From Palsa-147 sp963771905 (lineage in GTDB: Bacteria > Acidobacteriota > Terriglobia > Acidiferrales > UBA7541), in NCBI GenBank assembly GCA_963771905.1, contig CAVYVI010000014.1, forward strand, positions 248,001-312,000: DNA of 64,000 nucleotides. Direction: 5' to 3'. Of this stretch, positions 16,213-28,280 are shown piece after piece. Every line of letters starts with the position of its first letter. Positions within the stretch are counted from its first letter, which is position 1. Both the position numbers and the translations under genes were made by a program. Below the pieces are notes generated by a model, which saw nothing but the letters and a program-made list of their open reading frames with translations, was not told where the DNA came from and ran no database searches.

Positions 16213-17664
16213 ATGGCACAAACAGAGCAGCACGTCGGACATATCGTGCAAGTGATCGGTCCGGTCGTCGATATTCAGTTCGAAGAGCATCATATGCCGA
16301 TGATTCACAACGCCGTGCGGATCACCAGCGAAGGATTCAAGACGCCTGAGCCGCTGGACATCGTCGCGGAAGTCGCGCAGCACCTCGGCGAAGGCCGCGT
16401 GCGAGCCGTCGCCATGAAGCCCACGGAGGGCCTGGTCCGCGGAATGAAAGCGACGGACCAGGGAGGTCCGATCACCGTTCCAGTGGGCCGCGCGGACCTC
16501 GGCCGCGTGCTGAACGTTCTCGGCGAGCCGGTCGACGGGCTCGGACCGGTGAACGCGAAGTTCCATTATCCTATTCATCGCCCGGCACCGTCGCTGGAGG
16601 ATCAATCCACGTCGCTCGAAATGTTCGAGACCGGCGTCAAGGTACTCGACCTGATCGAGCCATATCTGAAGGGGGGCAAGATCGGATTGTTCGGCGGCGC
16701 GGGCGTGGGCAAGACCGTCATCATCATGGAACTCATTCATAACGTCGCCATGCAACACGGTGGAGTCTCCGTGTTCGCGGGAGTAGGCGAGCGCACGCGC
16801 GAAGGAAACGACTTGTGGCTCGATATGCAGGAATCCGGCGTCGTCGTTCCGGGGAATTCCGAAAAATCGCGCGCGGCGCTGATCTACGGCCAAATGACCG
16901 AGCCACCCGGTGCGCGCTTGCGCGTAGGTCTCACGGGACTGACCGTCGCGGAATATTTCCGAGATGAAGAAGGTCTCGATGTGCTGCTCTTCATCGACAA
17001 TATTTTCCGGTTCGTGCAGGCGGGTTCGGAGGTGTCGGCGCTCTTGGGCCGCATGCCGTCCGCTGTCGGCTACCAGCCGAACTTGAACACGGAAATCGGC
17101 GAATTGCAGGAGCGCATTACGTCGACGAAGAAGGGTTCGATCACGTCGGTGCAGGCGATTTACGTGCCCGCGGACGACTACACCGATCCGGCGCCCGCCG
17201 CGACGTTCTCGCATCTCGACGCGACCACGAACCTCAGCCGCCAGATCGTCGAGCGCGGCATTTATCCGGCCGTCGATCCGCTGGCGAGCTATTCGCGCAT
17301 CCTGACGCCGAGCATCGTCGGGCAGGAACACTACGACGTCGCGCGCTCCGTAAAATCGATTCTGCAACGCTACAAGGACCTGCAGGACATCATCGCGATT
17401 CTCGGAATCGAAGAACTTTCCGATGAGGACAAGCAGACCGTGGCGCGCGCCCGGAAAATCGAACGCTTCCTCTCGCAACCCATGTTCGTCGCGCAGCAGT
17501 TCACCGGCCTCGACGGCAAGTACGTCAAGATCGAGGACACCGTGCGAGGCTTCAAGGAAATCGTCGAAGGCAAACACGACGGCGTGCCGGAGCAAGCTTT
17601 CTACATGCAGGGCACGATCGAAGATGTTCTCGAAAACGCCGAGAAGATGGCCGCAAAAGCATGA
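16213..17664 (+). CDS. atpD: ATP synthase F1 subunit beta
   Basis: The catalytic subunit, 483 residues. It has GGAGVGKTVI (P-loop, near residue 155), GVGERTREGND with the catalytic Glu nearby, LLFIDNIFRF (Walker B) and the PAVDPLASYSR signature. I chose ATG 16213, which has GGGGAGA upstream; five further in-frame codons lead to an ATG-like start at 16198 without a better site. It produces or hydrolyses ATP at the alpha/beta interface. Confidence 0.97.
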   Translation: MAQTEQHVGHIVQVIGPVVDIQFEEHHMPMIHNAVRITSEGFKTPEPLDIVAEVAQHLGEGRVRAVAMKPTEGLVRGMKATDQGGPITVPVGRADLGRVLNVLGEPVDGLGPVNAKFHYPIHRPAPSLEDQSTSLEMFETGVKVLDLIEPYLKGGKIGLFGGAGVGKTVIIMELIHNVAMQHGGVSVFAGVGERTREGNDLWLDMQESGVVVPGNSEKSRAALIYGQMTEPPGARLRVGLTGLTVAEYFRDEEGLDVLLFIDNIFRFVQAGSEVSALLGRMPSAVGYQPNLNTEIGELQERITSTKKGSITSVQAIYVPADDYTDPAPAATFSHLDATTNLSRQIVERGIYPAVDPLASYSRILTPSIVGQEHYDVARSVKSILQRYKDLQDIIAILGIEELSDEDKQTVARARKIERFLSQPMFVAQQFTGLDGKYVKIEDTVRGFKEIVEGKHDGVPEQAFYMQGTIEDVLENAEKMAAKA

Positions 17665-17685
17665 CGCGGAAAATTAAATCAAACG

Positions 17686-18126
17686 ATGCTGCCTGAACAC
17701 ATTCAACTGGAGATCGTGACGCCGGCGCGGCAGGTGCTGCGCGAGTCGGTGGATATGATAGAGCTGCCCGGCGAGAACGGCTACCTGGGCATTCTCCCCG
17801 GCCACGCTCCACTCATCACGGAGCTTGGCATGGGCGAGCTGAGTTATCGGCGTGGCGGTGAGACGCATTATCTGACGGTAATGGAGGGATTCGCGGAAGT
17901 TCTTCCCGAGCGCGTCATCGTACTTGCGGAGGTCTCCGAGCGCGCGGAAGAGATCGATGTGCAACGCGCGCGCACCGCGGCCGAACGCGCGCAGCAGCGG
18001 CTCGCGAAGCCCGGTGCGGTCGAAGTCGATTGGCAGCGCGCGGCGTTGTCGCTGCAGCGCGCCCTCATTCGCCAACAGGTGGCGACGAGAGGCGGCGCAG
18101 GCACTACGCAGGATTCTTCGCACTAG
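17686..18126 (+). CDS. atpC: ATP synthase F1 subunit epsilon
   Basis: This 146-residue protein has the N-terminal beta sandwich (LEIVTPARQVL, ENGYLGILPGHAPLITELG) and a C-terminal helical hairpin rich in Arg/Ala (ERAEEIDVQRARTAAERAQQRL), which can inhibit hydrolysis. It is the last gene of the operon. The a (atpB) and c (atpE) genes are not in the window, so they must lie elsewhere in the genome. Confidence 0.95.
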   Translation: MLPEHIQLEIVTPARQVLRESVDMIELPGENGYLGILPGHAPLITELGMGELSYRRGGETHYLTVMEGFAEVLPERVIVLAEVSERAEEIDVQRARTAAERAQQRLAKPGAVEVDWQRAALSLQRALIRQQVATRGGAGTTQDSSH

Positions 18127-18219
18127 AAAACTACGCGAAAATCTCGCATCGCAGCGCGGTTCCCAAACATCTATTATGGTGCTGCAATTCACAGGAAAAG
18201 AAGCGCATTCCGAATCGCC

Positions 18220-18471
18220 ATGTCCAATATTAAGGTCTACTTGACCGCGTGGTGCCCCGACTGCTGGAGGGCCAAGAAATTTCTCGCCAAGCATGGGCTT
18301 GAATTCGATACCGTCGATATCGACGAATCGCCCGACGCTGAGGAACTCGTTCTCCGCGTGAACGACGGCCGACGCAGGGTGCCGACTTTTGAAGTCGACG
18401 GCCGATTTTTCGCTTGCAGCCCTTTCGACGCGGATCTTCTCGCCGAAGAATTAGAAATCCAAAAGAAATAA
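18220..18471 (+). CDS. Glutaredoxin-like protein with CPDC active site
   Basis: This 83-residue protein has the thioredoxin fold of the NrdH/Mrx group: a KVYLTAWCPDC start with the redox CxxC at residues 11-14, the RRRVPTFEVDG cis-proline loop and a C-terminal helix. The CPDC pair suggests a dithiol reductase, fed by thioredoxin reductase, mycoredoxin-like systems or glutathione. It follows the ATP synthase operon by 94 bp and may be transcribed separately. The partner is unknown. Confidence 0.9.
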   Translation: MSNIKVYLTAWCPDCWRAKKFLAKHGLEFDTVDIDESPDAEELVLRVNDGRRRVPTFEVDGRFFACSPFDADLLAEELEIQKK

Positions 18472-18531
18472 TCGATTCGTAGAAGCCGTTGCAGATCCTG
18501 GCAAGCCGCTCTCGTCGCTGCGGCCAGCGCG

Positions 18532-19707
18532 TCAGTCCGGTCCCACACCCCGCGTCATTACGCCCGCCACCGACAAATCCTCATTTAGAAATACGAAATC
18601 CGCATCCGCTCCGGGCGCAATCACGCCTTTCTTTCCGCCGAGGCCCAGCCGGCGCGCAGGTCCGAGCGTCGCCATCTTCACGGCTTCGTGCAGCGGAACG
18701 CCGAGCGCGACCATCTGCTTCACCGCACGGTCGAGCGTCAACGTGCTGCCGGCCAGTCGCCCTTCCGCATTCCGCGCCACGCCTTTGTTGACGGTTACGT
18801 CGAACATTCCCAGCCGATAATTTCCGTCCGGCATTCCAGTGGCGGCGATACCATCGCTGATCAACAGAACGCGTTCCGTCCCTTTCGATGCCAGGAGAAT
18901 TTCAATCGCGGGCGGATCGACATGAATTCCGTCGGCGATCAGTTCCGTGGTCACTTCAGGATTCGTGAGTACCGCGCCGAGGACGCCGGTCTCGCGATGC
19001 GAAAACGGCCGCATGGCGTTGAATACGTGGACCGCGTGCCGCGCTCCGTGCGCGATCGCGGCTTCCGCCTCGGCGTACGTCGCATCCGTGTGGCCGAGGC
19101 CGATGACGATTCCGTCTTTCCTTGCGCGGTCGACGAGATCCAGTGCGCCCGGCAATTCCGGCGCGACGGTCAGCATCCGCGCGTAACCTCCCGCTGCCGC
19201 CAGGAATTGCTCGAGAAGTTGCACCGAAGGCTGGGCTAGAGAGCTTTCCGGATGCACGCCACGCCGTGCATGGCTCAGGAACGGGCCCTCCAGGTGGATG
19301 CCGAGGACTTCGGCGGCCTCACTTCGCGGAGGCGATTGATTCTTGGGGCTGGCTATATACGCGGCGAGCCCCTCAAGGCTTCGGCATGTTTCGTCCGTCG
19401 GGGCCGAAACCGTCGTTGCCACGATGGATGTAGTTCCGCGCCGCGCGACGCGGCTGGTCACCGCGTGCATGGCCTCCGGCGTCGCCTCCATCACGTCATG
19501 CCCGCCCGCGCCATGAATATGGATATCCACGAATCCGGGAGCCACAATCATGTCGCGTGCGACGACATCGTGCGCGTTCGCGGGGACGACTATTTCGTCG
19601 CGATGCCCGATCGCGGAAATGATCCCTTCCTCGACAAGAATCACGCGCTCACCCAACTCTTCGTGGGGCGTGAGAATTCGTTTCGCGTAAATGACTTTGA
19701 CGGCCAC
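18532..19707 (-). CDS. nagA: N-acetylglucosamine-6-phosphate deacetylase
   Basis: This 391-residue amidohydrolase matches NagA length. Metal ligands appear in VDIHIHGAGGHDVM (first HxH), LGIHLEGPFLS (Glu ligand), GLGHTDATYAEAEAAI and AVHVFNAMRPFSHRETG; LISDGIAATG holds the catalytic Asp. It removes acetyl from GlcNAc-6-P to give glucosamine-6-P in amino-sugar and peptidoglycan recycling. GTG 19707 is the start. No nagB or transporter is next to it. It converges with the glutaredoxin gene. Confidence 0.95.
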   Translation of the reverse strand: MAVKVIYAKRILTPHEELGERVILVEEGIISAIGHRDEIVVPANAHDVVARDMIVAPGFVDIHIHGAGGHDVMEATPEAMHAVTSRVARRGTTSIVATTVSAPTDETCRSLEGLAAYIASPKNQSPPRSEAAEVLGIHLEGPFLSHARRGVHPESSLAQPSVQLLEQFLAAAGGYARMLTVAPELPGALDLVDRARKDGIVIGLGHTDATYAEAEAAIAHGARHAVHVFNAMRPFSHRETGVLGAVLTNPEVTTELIADGIHVDPPAIEILLASKGTERVLLISDGIAATGMPDGNYRLGMFDVTVNKGVARNAEGRLAGSTLTLDRAVKQMVALGVPLHEAVKMATLGPARRLGLGGKKGVIAPGADADFVFLNEDLSVAGVMTRGVGPD

Positions 19708-19754
19708 GCTTCGATCATCCTACTCGAACTTCGGGGCAAAGTTACAGAGCGGGC

Positions 19755-19782
19755 TTGCGTCTCTGTGTCGGTTCGCTACAAT
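19755..19782 (+). promoter_or_regulatory. Sigma-70-like promoter for the small basic protein gene
   Basis: TTGCGT at 19755-19760 and TACAAT at 19777-19782 are 16 bases apart. They end 29 bases before the ATG at 19812, which would give a leader of about 22 bases containing GAAGGAG. Confidence 0.5.
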
Positions 19783-19811
19783 TCGAAGGTCACGAATCCG
19801 GAAGGAGACAT

Positions 19812-19982
19812 ATGTCAAACGAAAAGAACTTCCTGGCTTGGAAGCGGCAGCATCGCCGCCGCAAGGCAGCCAAGGCGAAGGTCAAGCTCTATGAGAAAGG
19901 CAAGTTGACTCACGACCAATTGCCGGCACTCGCGAAGGAATTTCTGCGGCGCAAGGTGCGTTTCCTGACGAAGTCCGCGTAG
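19812..19982 (+). CDS. Small highly basic protein, unknown
   Basis: This 56-residue protein has an unusually strong ribosome site (GAAGGAG, five bases before the ATG) and a promoter just upstream. It is rich in Lys and Arg (WKRQHRRRKAAKAKVKL), predicted helical, with no cysteine and no membrane segment. It may bind nucleic acid or the ribosome; I recognise no family. It is transcribed away from nagA and stands alone. Confidence 0.6.
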   Translation: MSNEKNFLAWKRQHRRRKAAKAKVKLYEKGKLTHDQLPALAKEFLRRKVRFLTKSA

Positions 19983-20130
19983 TCGATCTGCCGGATCCAC
20001 CGTTCGTCCGCAATGATTCTCGGAAGCGCTGGCGCGAAAAGGGTGGAGAGACGGGTGCAGCGAAGACGGAACTCGAGCACTAGACCTGCGAGATATTCTT
20101 GCGGTGGCGGGATCGAACTTTGAGTCGTCG

Positions 20131-20171
20131 ACGCAAAAGAAAAAGGGCGGCGGGGTCACCCGACCGCCCTT
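20131..20171 (-). terminator. Terminator after the coiled-coil membrane protein
   Basis: On the minus strand a stem of AAGGGCGG/CCGCCCTT plus CGGG/CCCG around GTCA, with one bulged base, is followed by TTTTTCTTTT (plus 20135-20144). It lies about 60 bases beyond the stop of the gene ending at 20230. Confidence 0.85.
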
Positions 20172-20229
20172 CTCTTCTGTCCCCTCGTGCTAAACCGATC
20201 GCCAGGAAGCTACGTCTCTACGTCTCGGC

Positions 20230-21084
20230 TTAATTGCCACCCGAGGTGTTTTGCGCGTTTGACGGAGCCGACTTCGGGACGCTCAGGTAACCCACGATCT
20301 TGTCCTTGGTAACCTGATTGACCACGAACTCCACCGGCTTGCGCGATCCGTTCTCGAAGAAGTACATCGGCTCGTTGACCGAGCGATTCTTCTTGTCGTA
20401 GCGCTTGTCGTCCGCGAAGAGCACCACCGAGTACAGATTCTTCTTCGGGTTGGTGGTCTGCAGCTGGACCATCACGTCGCCGACCTTCTCCTTGGTGCCC
20501 TTGTGGTCGATCGTGAACTCGTAGTAGTCACGTTCGCCGAGGCGGCGGAGAGTCTCGATGTCGTCGTGATCGCGAGCGATCAAGGTGCCAAATTCGCCGC
20601 GCGTCATCTGCAGATTATTCTTGGTGGTCTCAAGATCGCCCTTTACGCCCGTAACGTCGCCACTGACCTTATTCAAGTCATCCACGCTGGCCTTCGTCGC
20701 GAGTTGCCCGTTGACCGCGCTCTGCATGTCCGCGAGCTCTTTCGCGTCTTCGGCTTGAATCTTCTTGGCCTGAGAGCGGGCGCGTGTCGCGTCCTGTTCC
20801 GTCAGCTTGAGCTTGTCGGAGACAACGCTCAGCTCGCCCTGAACCTGGGCGTTGGTCTCTTCGGCCTTCGCCAGCCTCTGGCCCAGTAGGTCTTCGTTTT
20901 GTTTTGCGGTTTGGAGCTGAGCGTTCAGGCTCTGCTCGATCGCGCTGGTATGCGTGGATGCCGCCCAGCCGACCCCAAGTGCTACCAGGGAAACCACTCC
21001 CAAGATAATTACAGCCAAACCGACCCAGCGGGGTGTCGCCCCTTGGTGCTCCTGTGTCTGGTGTAGGTTCAGTTCCTCGCTCAT
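20230..21084 (-). CDS. Membrane-anchored coiled-coil protein
   Basis: This 284-residue protein has a short N-terminal tail, one membrane helix at about residues 20-42 (WVGLAVIILGVVSLVALGVGW), a long alpha-helical coiled coil at about 50-155, and a compact C-terminal beta-rich domain (YYEFTIDHKGTKEKVGDVMVQL, PMYFFENGSRKPVEFVVNQV). It should sit in the inner membrane with the coiled coil and the domain outside. GAGGAAAGAG precedes the ATG by six bases. It ends in a clear terminator and is monocistronic. No function recognised. Confidence 0.75.
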   Translation of the reverse strand: MSEELNLHQTQEHQGATPRWVGLAVIILGVVSLVALGVGWAASTHTSAIEQSLNAQLQTAKQNEDLLGQRLAKAEETNAQVQGELSVVSDKLKLTEQDATRARSQAKKIQAEDAKELADMQSAVNGQLATKASVDDLNKVSGDVTGVKGDLETTKNNLQMTRGEFGTLIARDHDDIETLRRLGERDYYEFTIDHKGTKEKVGDVMVQLQTTNPKKNLYSVVLFADDKRYDKKNRSVNEPMYFFENGSRKPVEFVVNQVTKDKIVGYLSVPKSAPSNAQNTSGGN

Positions 21085-21421
21085 TTCTCTTTCCTCCGTA
21101 ATTCCCTTGCGCAGGGGAAAGATGCACGGGCGGGGCCAAAGGTTTGGCGTCCCCTATAGCGCTGTATAATACAGAAAAGTATAGAGTTATTGGAATGTCG
21201 CTCTCATGTGGACTCCGGAAACCCGCCGTTGACCGTGAAATCTTTACGTGGCTGTAATAGATTCTGCGCGGACGGCCAGGGAGCTCTCCTGGCCGCTTGG
21301 ACAGGGTATGTAGGCTTTACAGGGTGGACTTGTAGGGGTCTCCGCCGGAGCCGCGGGAACGAAGTGGCTGGGTCGCTACGGTTTTTCCTTTGGTTGTGGC
21401 CGGGCTGGTCGCGGCGGATTT
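21085..21421. other. Intergenic stretch with hairpins
   Basis: No gene is seen here. A symmetric CTGTAT-A-ATACAG at 21161-21173 contains TATAAT on the plus strand and its near mirror on the minus strand; it may be the -10 region of the minus-strand gene. A perfect 8-bp hairpin, CGGCCAGG/CCTGGCCG, lies at 21273-21295, 130 bases past the htpX stop, without a T run. Confidence 0.4.
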
Positions 21422-22276
21422 CTAGCGCGAGATGGTCATGTTTCGCAGCACGGCGATTCGTTCGGCAAGCGGCGGGTGAGTCTGGAAGAGCCCCGACATC
21501 ATTTGACGGGCATTCAAAGGAGCGACGATAAAGAGCGAAGATGTCGTAGGAGGCACATTCATTGGTATCTGCTGATTGTATGCACCGAGCTTCTGAAGCG
21601 CGCGAATGAGTCCCTCGGTATTCCCGACCATGTGCACGCCCGACGCGTCGGCCTCGTACTCCCGTTGCCGGGAAATACCCAATTGCAGAAGGACCGCCGC
21701 GATCGGCGCCAGAATCAGCATCAGAAGCGCAGCCAGTCCGCCACCGCGACGGTTATCGTCCGAGCCTCCGTATCCGCCGAACATCAATCCCCAGCGTCCC
21801 ACGTAGCCAAGATAGGTGATCGCGCCGGCCAACGTCGCCGCGATCGAGGACGTCAGGATGTCGTAGTTGCGGACATGCGAGAGTTCGTGTGCGATGACGC
21901 CTTCGAGTTCCTGATCGTCCATCAATTGCAGCAAGCCTTCCGTTACCGCGACCGACGCATGGTGCGGATTGCGTCCCGTCGCAAACGCATTCGGCGCGGG
22001 CTGTGGAATCAGATAGAGCTTTGGCATCGGCAAATTGGCTTTGGCGCACAATTCTTGCACCACGGCATACAGCCGAGGCGATTCTTCGCGGCTGACGGGC
22101 CGCGCACCCGAAGAAGCGAGCGCGATCTTGTCGGAGAAAAAATACGCGCCACCATTCATCAGCACCGCGACGACGAGCGCGAGCGTCAATCCTCTCTGTC
22201 CGCCAAAAGCCTGGCCGATAAACAACAGCAGCAAGGTCAGCGCCGTCAGTAAAAATGCCGTCTTCAACATCCTCAT
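21422..22276 (-). CDS. htpX: Zinc metalloprotease HtpX homologue
   Basis: This 284-residue M48B peptidase has two N-terminal hydrophobic helices, then HELSHVRN (HExxH zinc motif near residue 132) and two further hydrophobic segments, with the third ligand Glu in REYEADASGVHM. HtpX removes damaged membrane proteins with FtsH. ATG 22276 has AGGCAGG six bases upstream. It is followed on the same strand by clpB and hsp20 upstream, forming a proteostasis cluster, though the 80-bp gap to clpB allows separate transcription. Confidence 0.95.
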   Translation of the reverse strand: MRMLKTAFLLTALTLLLLFIGQAFGGQRGLTLALVVAVLMNGGAYFFSDKIALASSGARPVSREESPRLYAVVQELCAKANLPMPKLYLIPQPAPNAFATGRNPHHASVAVTEGLLQLMDDQELEGVIAHELSHVRNYDILTSSIAATLAGAITYLGYVGRWGLMFGGYGGSDDNRRGGGLAALLMLILAPIAAVLLQLGISRQREYEADASGVHMVGNTEGLIRALQKLGAYNQQIPMNVPPTTSSLFIVAPLNARQMMSGLFQTHPPLAERIAVLRNMTISR

Positions 22277-22356
22277 AGTGAGCCTGCCTTCTCGAACTTC
22301 GATTTACGATTCCAGAAATGTGCCGCGCGCATCGAAGCCAGCGCGGCAGCGTACCA

Positions 22357-24969
<2,613 letters not shown>

Positions 24970-25042
24970 TGTCGTACCTCAGTTCTACCTCTACGCTCTT
25001 CCCAGAGAAATTAGACGTCTCAATCGCTGTCCAACACACGAA

Positions 25043-25073
25043 GGGGGCCAAACCGCAAGCGCGGCTGGCCCCC
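25043..25073 (-). terminator. Hairpin after hsp20
   Basis: GGGGGCCA/TGGCCCCC (8 bp) encloses a smaller inner stem. It lies about 15 bases beyond the hsp20 stop on the minus strand. The run after it is CTTCG, not T-rich, so termination may be weak and allow read-through to clpB. Confidence 0.5.
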
Positions 25074-25088
25074 AAGAAAAACGAGCGC

Positions 25089-25553
25089 TTACTTGGCGAC
25101 GTTCGTTCCATTCGTGACGTTGACCTTGACCTGCTTCGGCTTGGACTCCGCGCGCTTCGGTAGATTCACCGTCAGCACGCCATTCTTGTACTCGGCATGA
25201 ATGCTTTCCGTATTCACGGTGTTCGGCAGACTGAAGCTGCGGCTGAACGCACCATAGGCACGTTCGACACGCAGATAATTGTCTTCCTTTACGCTCTGCT
25301 CGAATTTCCGCTCGCCGCGAATCGTGAGCATGTTGTTCTCAACCCGAATGTCCAGATCCTTTTCATTGATGTCTGGTAAGTCGGCCTTCAGGACCAGTTC
25401 GTTTTCCGTCTCATAAATATCAACAGCTGGTGCCCACGTGGTAAGAGTCGATTCCGAACCACGGTCCGGCAATGTAGATTCAAACAAACGGTTCACCTGC
25501 TCCTGCAGGGAGTTGACGTTTCGAAAAGCACCCCATCGATTCAGGGAATTCAT
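25089..25553 (-). CDS. Small heat-shock protein, Hsp20/alpha-crystallin family
   Basis: This 154-residue chaperone has an alpha-crystallin domain at about residues 40-140: TWAPAVDIYETENELVLKADLP, IRVENNMLTIRGERKFE and the AEYKNGVLTVNLPKR strand with the G-x-L motif. The short N-terminus (MNSLNRWGAFRNVNSLQEQV) and a weak I/V-x-I/V-like tail (KVNV) allow oligomers. It binds unfolding proteins without ATP and hands them to ClpB/DnaK, consistent with its place upstream of clpB. GGAGGG precedes the ATG. It has a strong promoter with an operator-like repeat. Confidence 0.95.
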   Translation of the reverse strand: MNSLNRWGAFRNVNSLQEQVNRLFESTLPDRGSESTLTTWAPAVDIYETENELVLKADLPDINEKDLDIRVENNMLTIRGERKFEQSVKEDNYLRVERAYGAFSRSFSLPNTVNTESIHAEYKNGVLTVNLPKRAESKPKQVKVNVTNGTNVAK

Positions 25554-25586
25554 GATTTGCCCTCCTCATAGAATGTCGCTATTTAA

Positions 25587-25612
25587 GCGCAGACGAATAA
25601 TATAATCTGCGC
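25587..25612 (-). promoter_or_regulatory. Operator-like inverted repeat in the hsp20 promoter
   Basis: GCGCAGA at 25587-25593 and TCTGCGC at 25606-25612 form a perfect 7-bp inverted repeat with 12 bases between. It overlaps the -10 element and part of the spacer, so a bound repressor would block RNA polymerase. It is not CIRCE (HrcA) or a HAIR (HspR) sequence. Confidence 0.5.
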
Positions 25613-25625
25613 GCCTAATTGTCAA
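25597..25625 (-). promoter_or_regulatory. Strong sigma-70-like promoter of hsp20
   Basis: On the minus strand TTGACA (25625-25620) and TATTAT (25602-25597) are separated by 17 bases. Surrounding DNA is markedly AT-rich for this genome. Transcription would start near 25590, about 37 bases before the ATG. Confidence 0.75.
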
Positions 25626-25684
25626 GTAGTTTGTAAATACAATAAAGTCAGCGACTTACATAAACGTGCGATCTTTGATCATCT

Positions 25685-26857
25685 CTATAACACTCGAAGA
25701 ATCAGGCACTTCAGATAGTGCGTCTCCGGCACGGTCAGCAATATCGGATGATCGCGGGATTGTGTCCGTCTCTCGACGACCACGATGGTCCGATGGGCGT
25801 CATTGGCCGCTTCGGCGACGATTTGAAGAAACAGCGCCTCGGAAATGTGGTGTGAGCACGAGCATGTCACCAAGTAACCGCCGGGCCGGAGAATCTTCAT
25901 CGCGCGGAGATTGATTTCCTTGTATCCGCGATGTGCCGCCGGGACGCTTTCGCGATTCTTCGCGAATGCCGGAGGATCGAGGATCACCATGTCGAAGCGG
26001 CGATCTTCCTCGTCGAACTGCTTGAGCAGGTCGAAGGAGTTGGCTTCGCGGACGGTTACGTTGGCAATATCATTCAACCCGAGATTGTGCCGCGCGGCAG
26101 CGACGGCGGCCGGCGAAAGATCGACGGCCTCGACACGGCTTGCCTTGCGCGAGACGGCCAGCGCAAAGCCGCCGTGATACGAGAAACAATCGAGAACCTC
26201 GCCGCTCGCAAAATTTGCGGCGGCCTGATGATTTTCGCGCTGGTCGAGAAATCCGCCCGTCTTCTGCCCATGATGCAAATCGTACGCAAATACGAGGCCG
26301 TTTTCTCGCGCTTGCACTTCTTCCGGCACATCGCCGTGGAGAACTGAAACGCGCTGCTCGAGTCCTTCGAGCAAACGGACTTTCGGATCGTTTCGCTCCA
26401 TCACACCATGCGGCGAAAATAATTCCACCAGGAGCTCGACCAATAACGGTTTGAGCCGGTCGACCGATTGGCACAGATTCTGCATGACCAGGTAATCGGC
26501 GTAACGATCGACGACCAATGACGGAATTTGATCCGCCTCGCCGTAAATCAACCGGAAGGCTTCGGCGTCGACAACGGTTCGCTTGCGAAATTCGGCGGCG
26601 GCCAGCATCCGACCGCGCAGGAAAGCACGGTCGATCGGAACATCCTCATGCGTGACTAGACGAATCGAAATTTGGGAGCGGTCGCTGTAGAAGGCGCGTC
26701 CCAGGTAGCGCCCGCGCTCATCCGTGAGGCGAACAATCGCGCCGGCCTCCGCGTCGGCCGTACGCACATCGCTGCGGTAGACCCACTGATGCCCGGATCG
26801 GAGACGCTCAACTCCTCGTGGGCCGATCACAACGCGGTCTTCGGGCACCGGGGACAA
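25685..26857 (-). CDS. rlmI: RlmI-type 23S rRNA (cytosine-C5) methyltransferase
   Basis: This 390-residue protein has an N-terminal PUA domain (residues 8-75, GHQWVYRSDVRT) and a Rossmann methyltransferase: GEVLDCFSYHGGFAL (SAM loop), EAVDLSPAAVAAARHN, FDMVILDPPAFAKN (the DPPxF motif of the RlmI group) and VTCSCSHH with the catalytic Cys. The family methylates C1962 of 23S rRNA. Length matches. It is divergent from queA across a 195-bp gap. The reading frame continues without other credible starts. Confidence 0.9.
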   Translation of the reverse strand: MSPVPEDRVVIGPRGVERLRSGHQWVYRSDVRTADAEAGAIVRLTDERGRYLGRAFYSDRSQISIRLVTHEDVPIDRAFLRGRMLAAAEFRKRTVVDAEAFRLIYGEADQIPSLVVDRYADYLVMQNLCQSVDRLKPLLVELLVELFSPHGVMERNDPKVRLLEGLEQRVSVLHGDVPEEVQARENGLVFAYDLHHGQKTGGFLDQRENHQAAANFASGEVLDCFSYHGGFALAVSRKASRVEAVDLSPAAVAAARHNLGLNDIANVTVREANSFDLLKQFDEEDRRFDMVILDPPAFAKNRESVPAAHRGYKEINLRAMKILRPGGYLVTCSCSHHISEALFLQIVAEAANDAHRTIVVVERRTQSRDHPILLTVPETHYLKCLILRVL

Positions 26858-27052
26858 CCTCGCCGACGGAAGTAGCCGCGTGGTTCGCTACAATGGTTCG
26901 GTCGCGCAACCTTGCGGAGACACACCCCGCGTCGGCTGGAGCGGGGGGCGCGACGCACGCAGCGTTCGGTCTGATAGCACAGATTTTGGGAGAAAGCCAG
27001 CGTGTTGGGGGCTCTCGCGCGGCGGCTCGCACGAGCACCAAAGCGATTTTTC

Positions 27053-28183
<1,131 letters not shown>

Positions 28184-28280
28184 CGCCCGGCAGGCGCCCG
28201 CGGCCATCCGCTATTGTGTTTGAGTGCAATTGCCCGCCACGTCGTCTATAATTCGCAGCCGCGCCAGGGAAACGCGCCGA

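Noticed and set aside
26858..27052. Small RNA gene (SRP or tRNA type) before queA
   Set aside because: The region has a TACAAT and some GC-rich repeats, but no SRP or tRNA core sequence was found.
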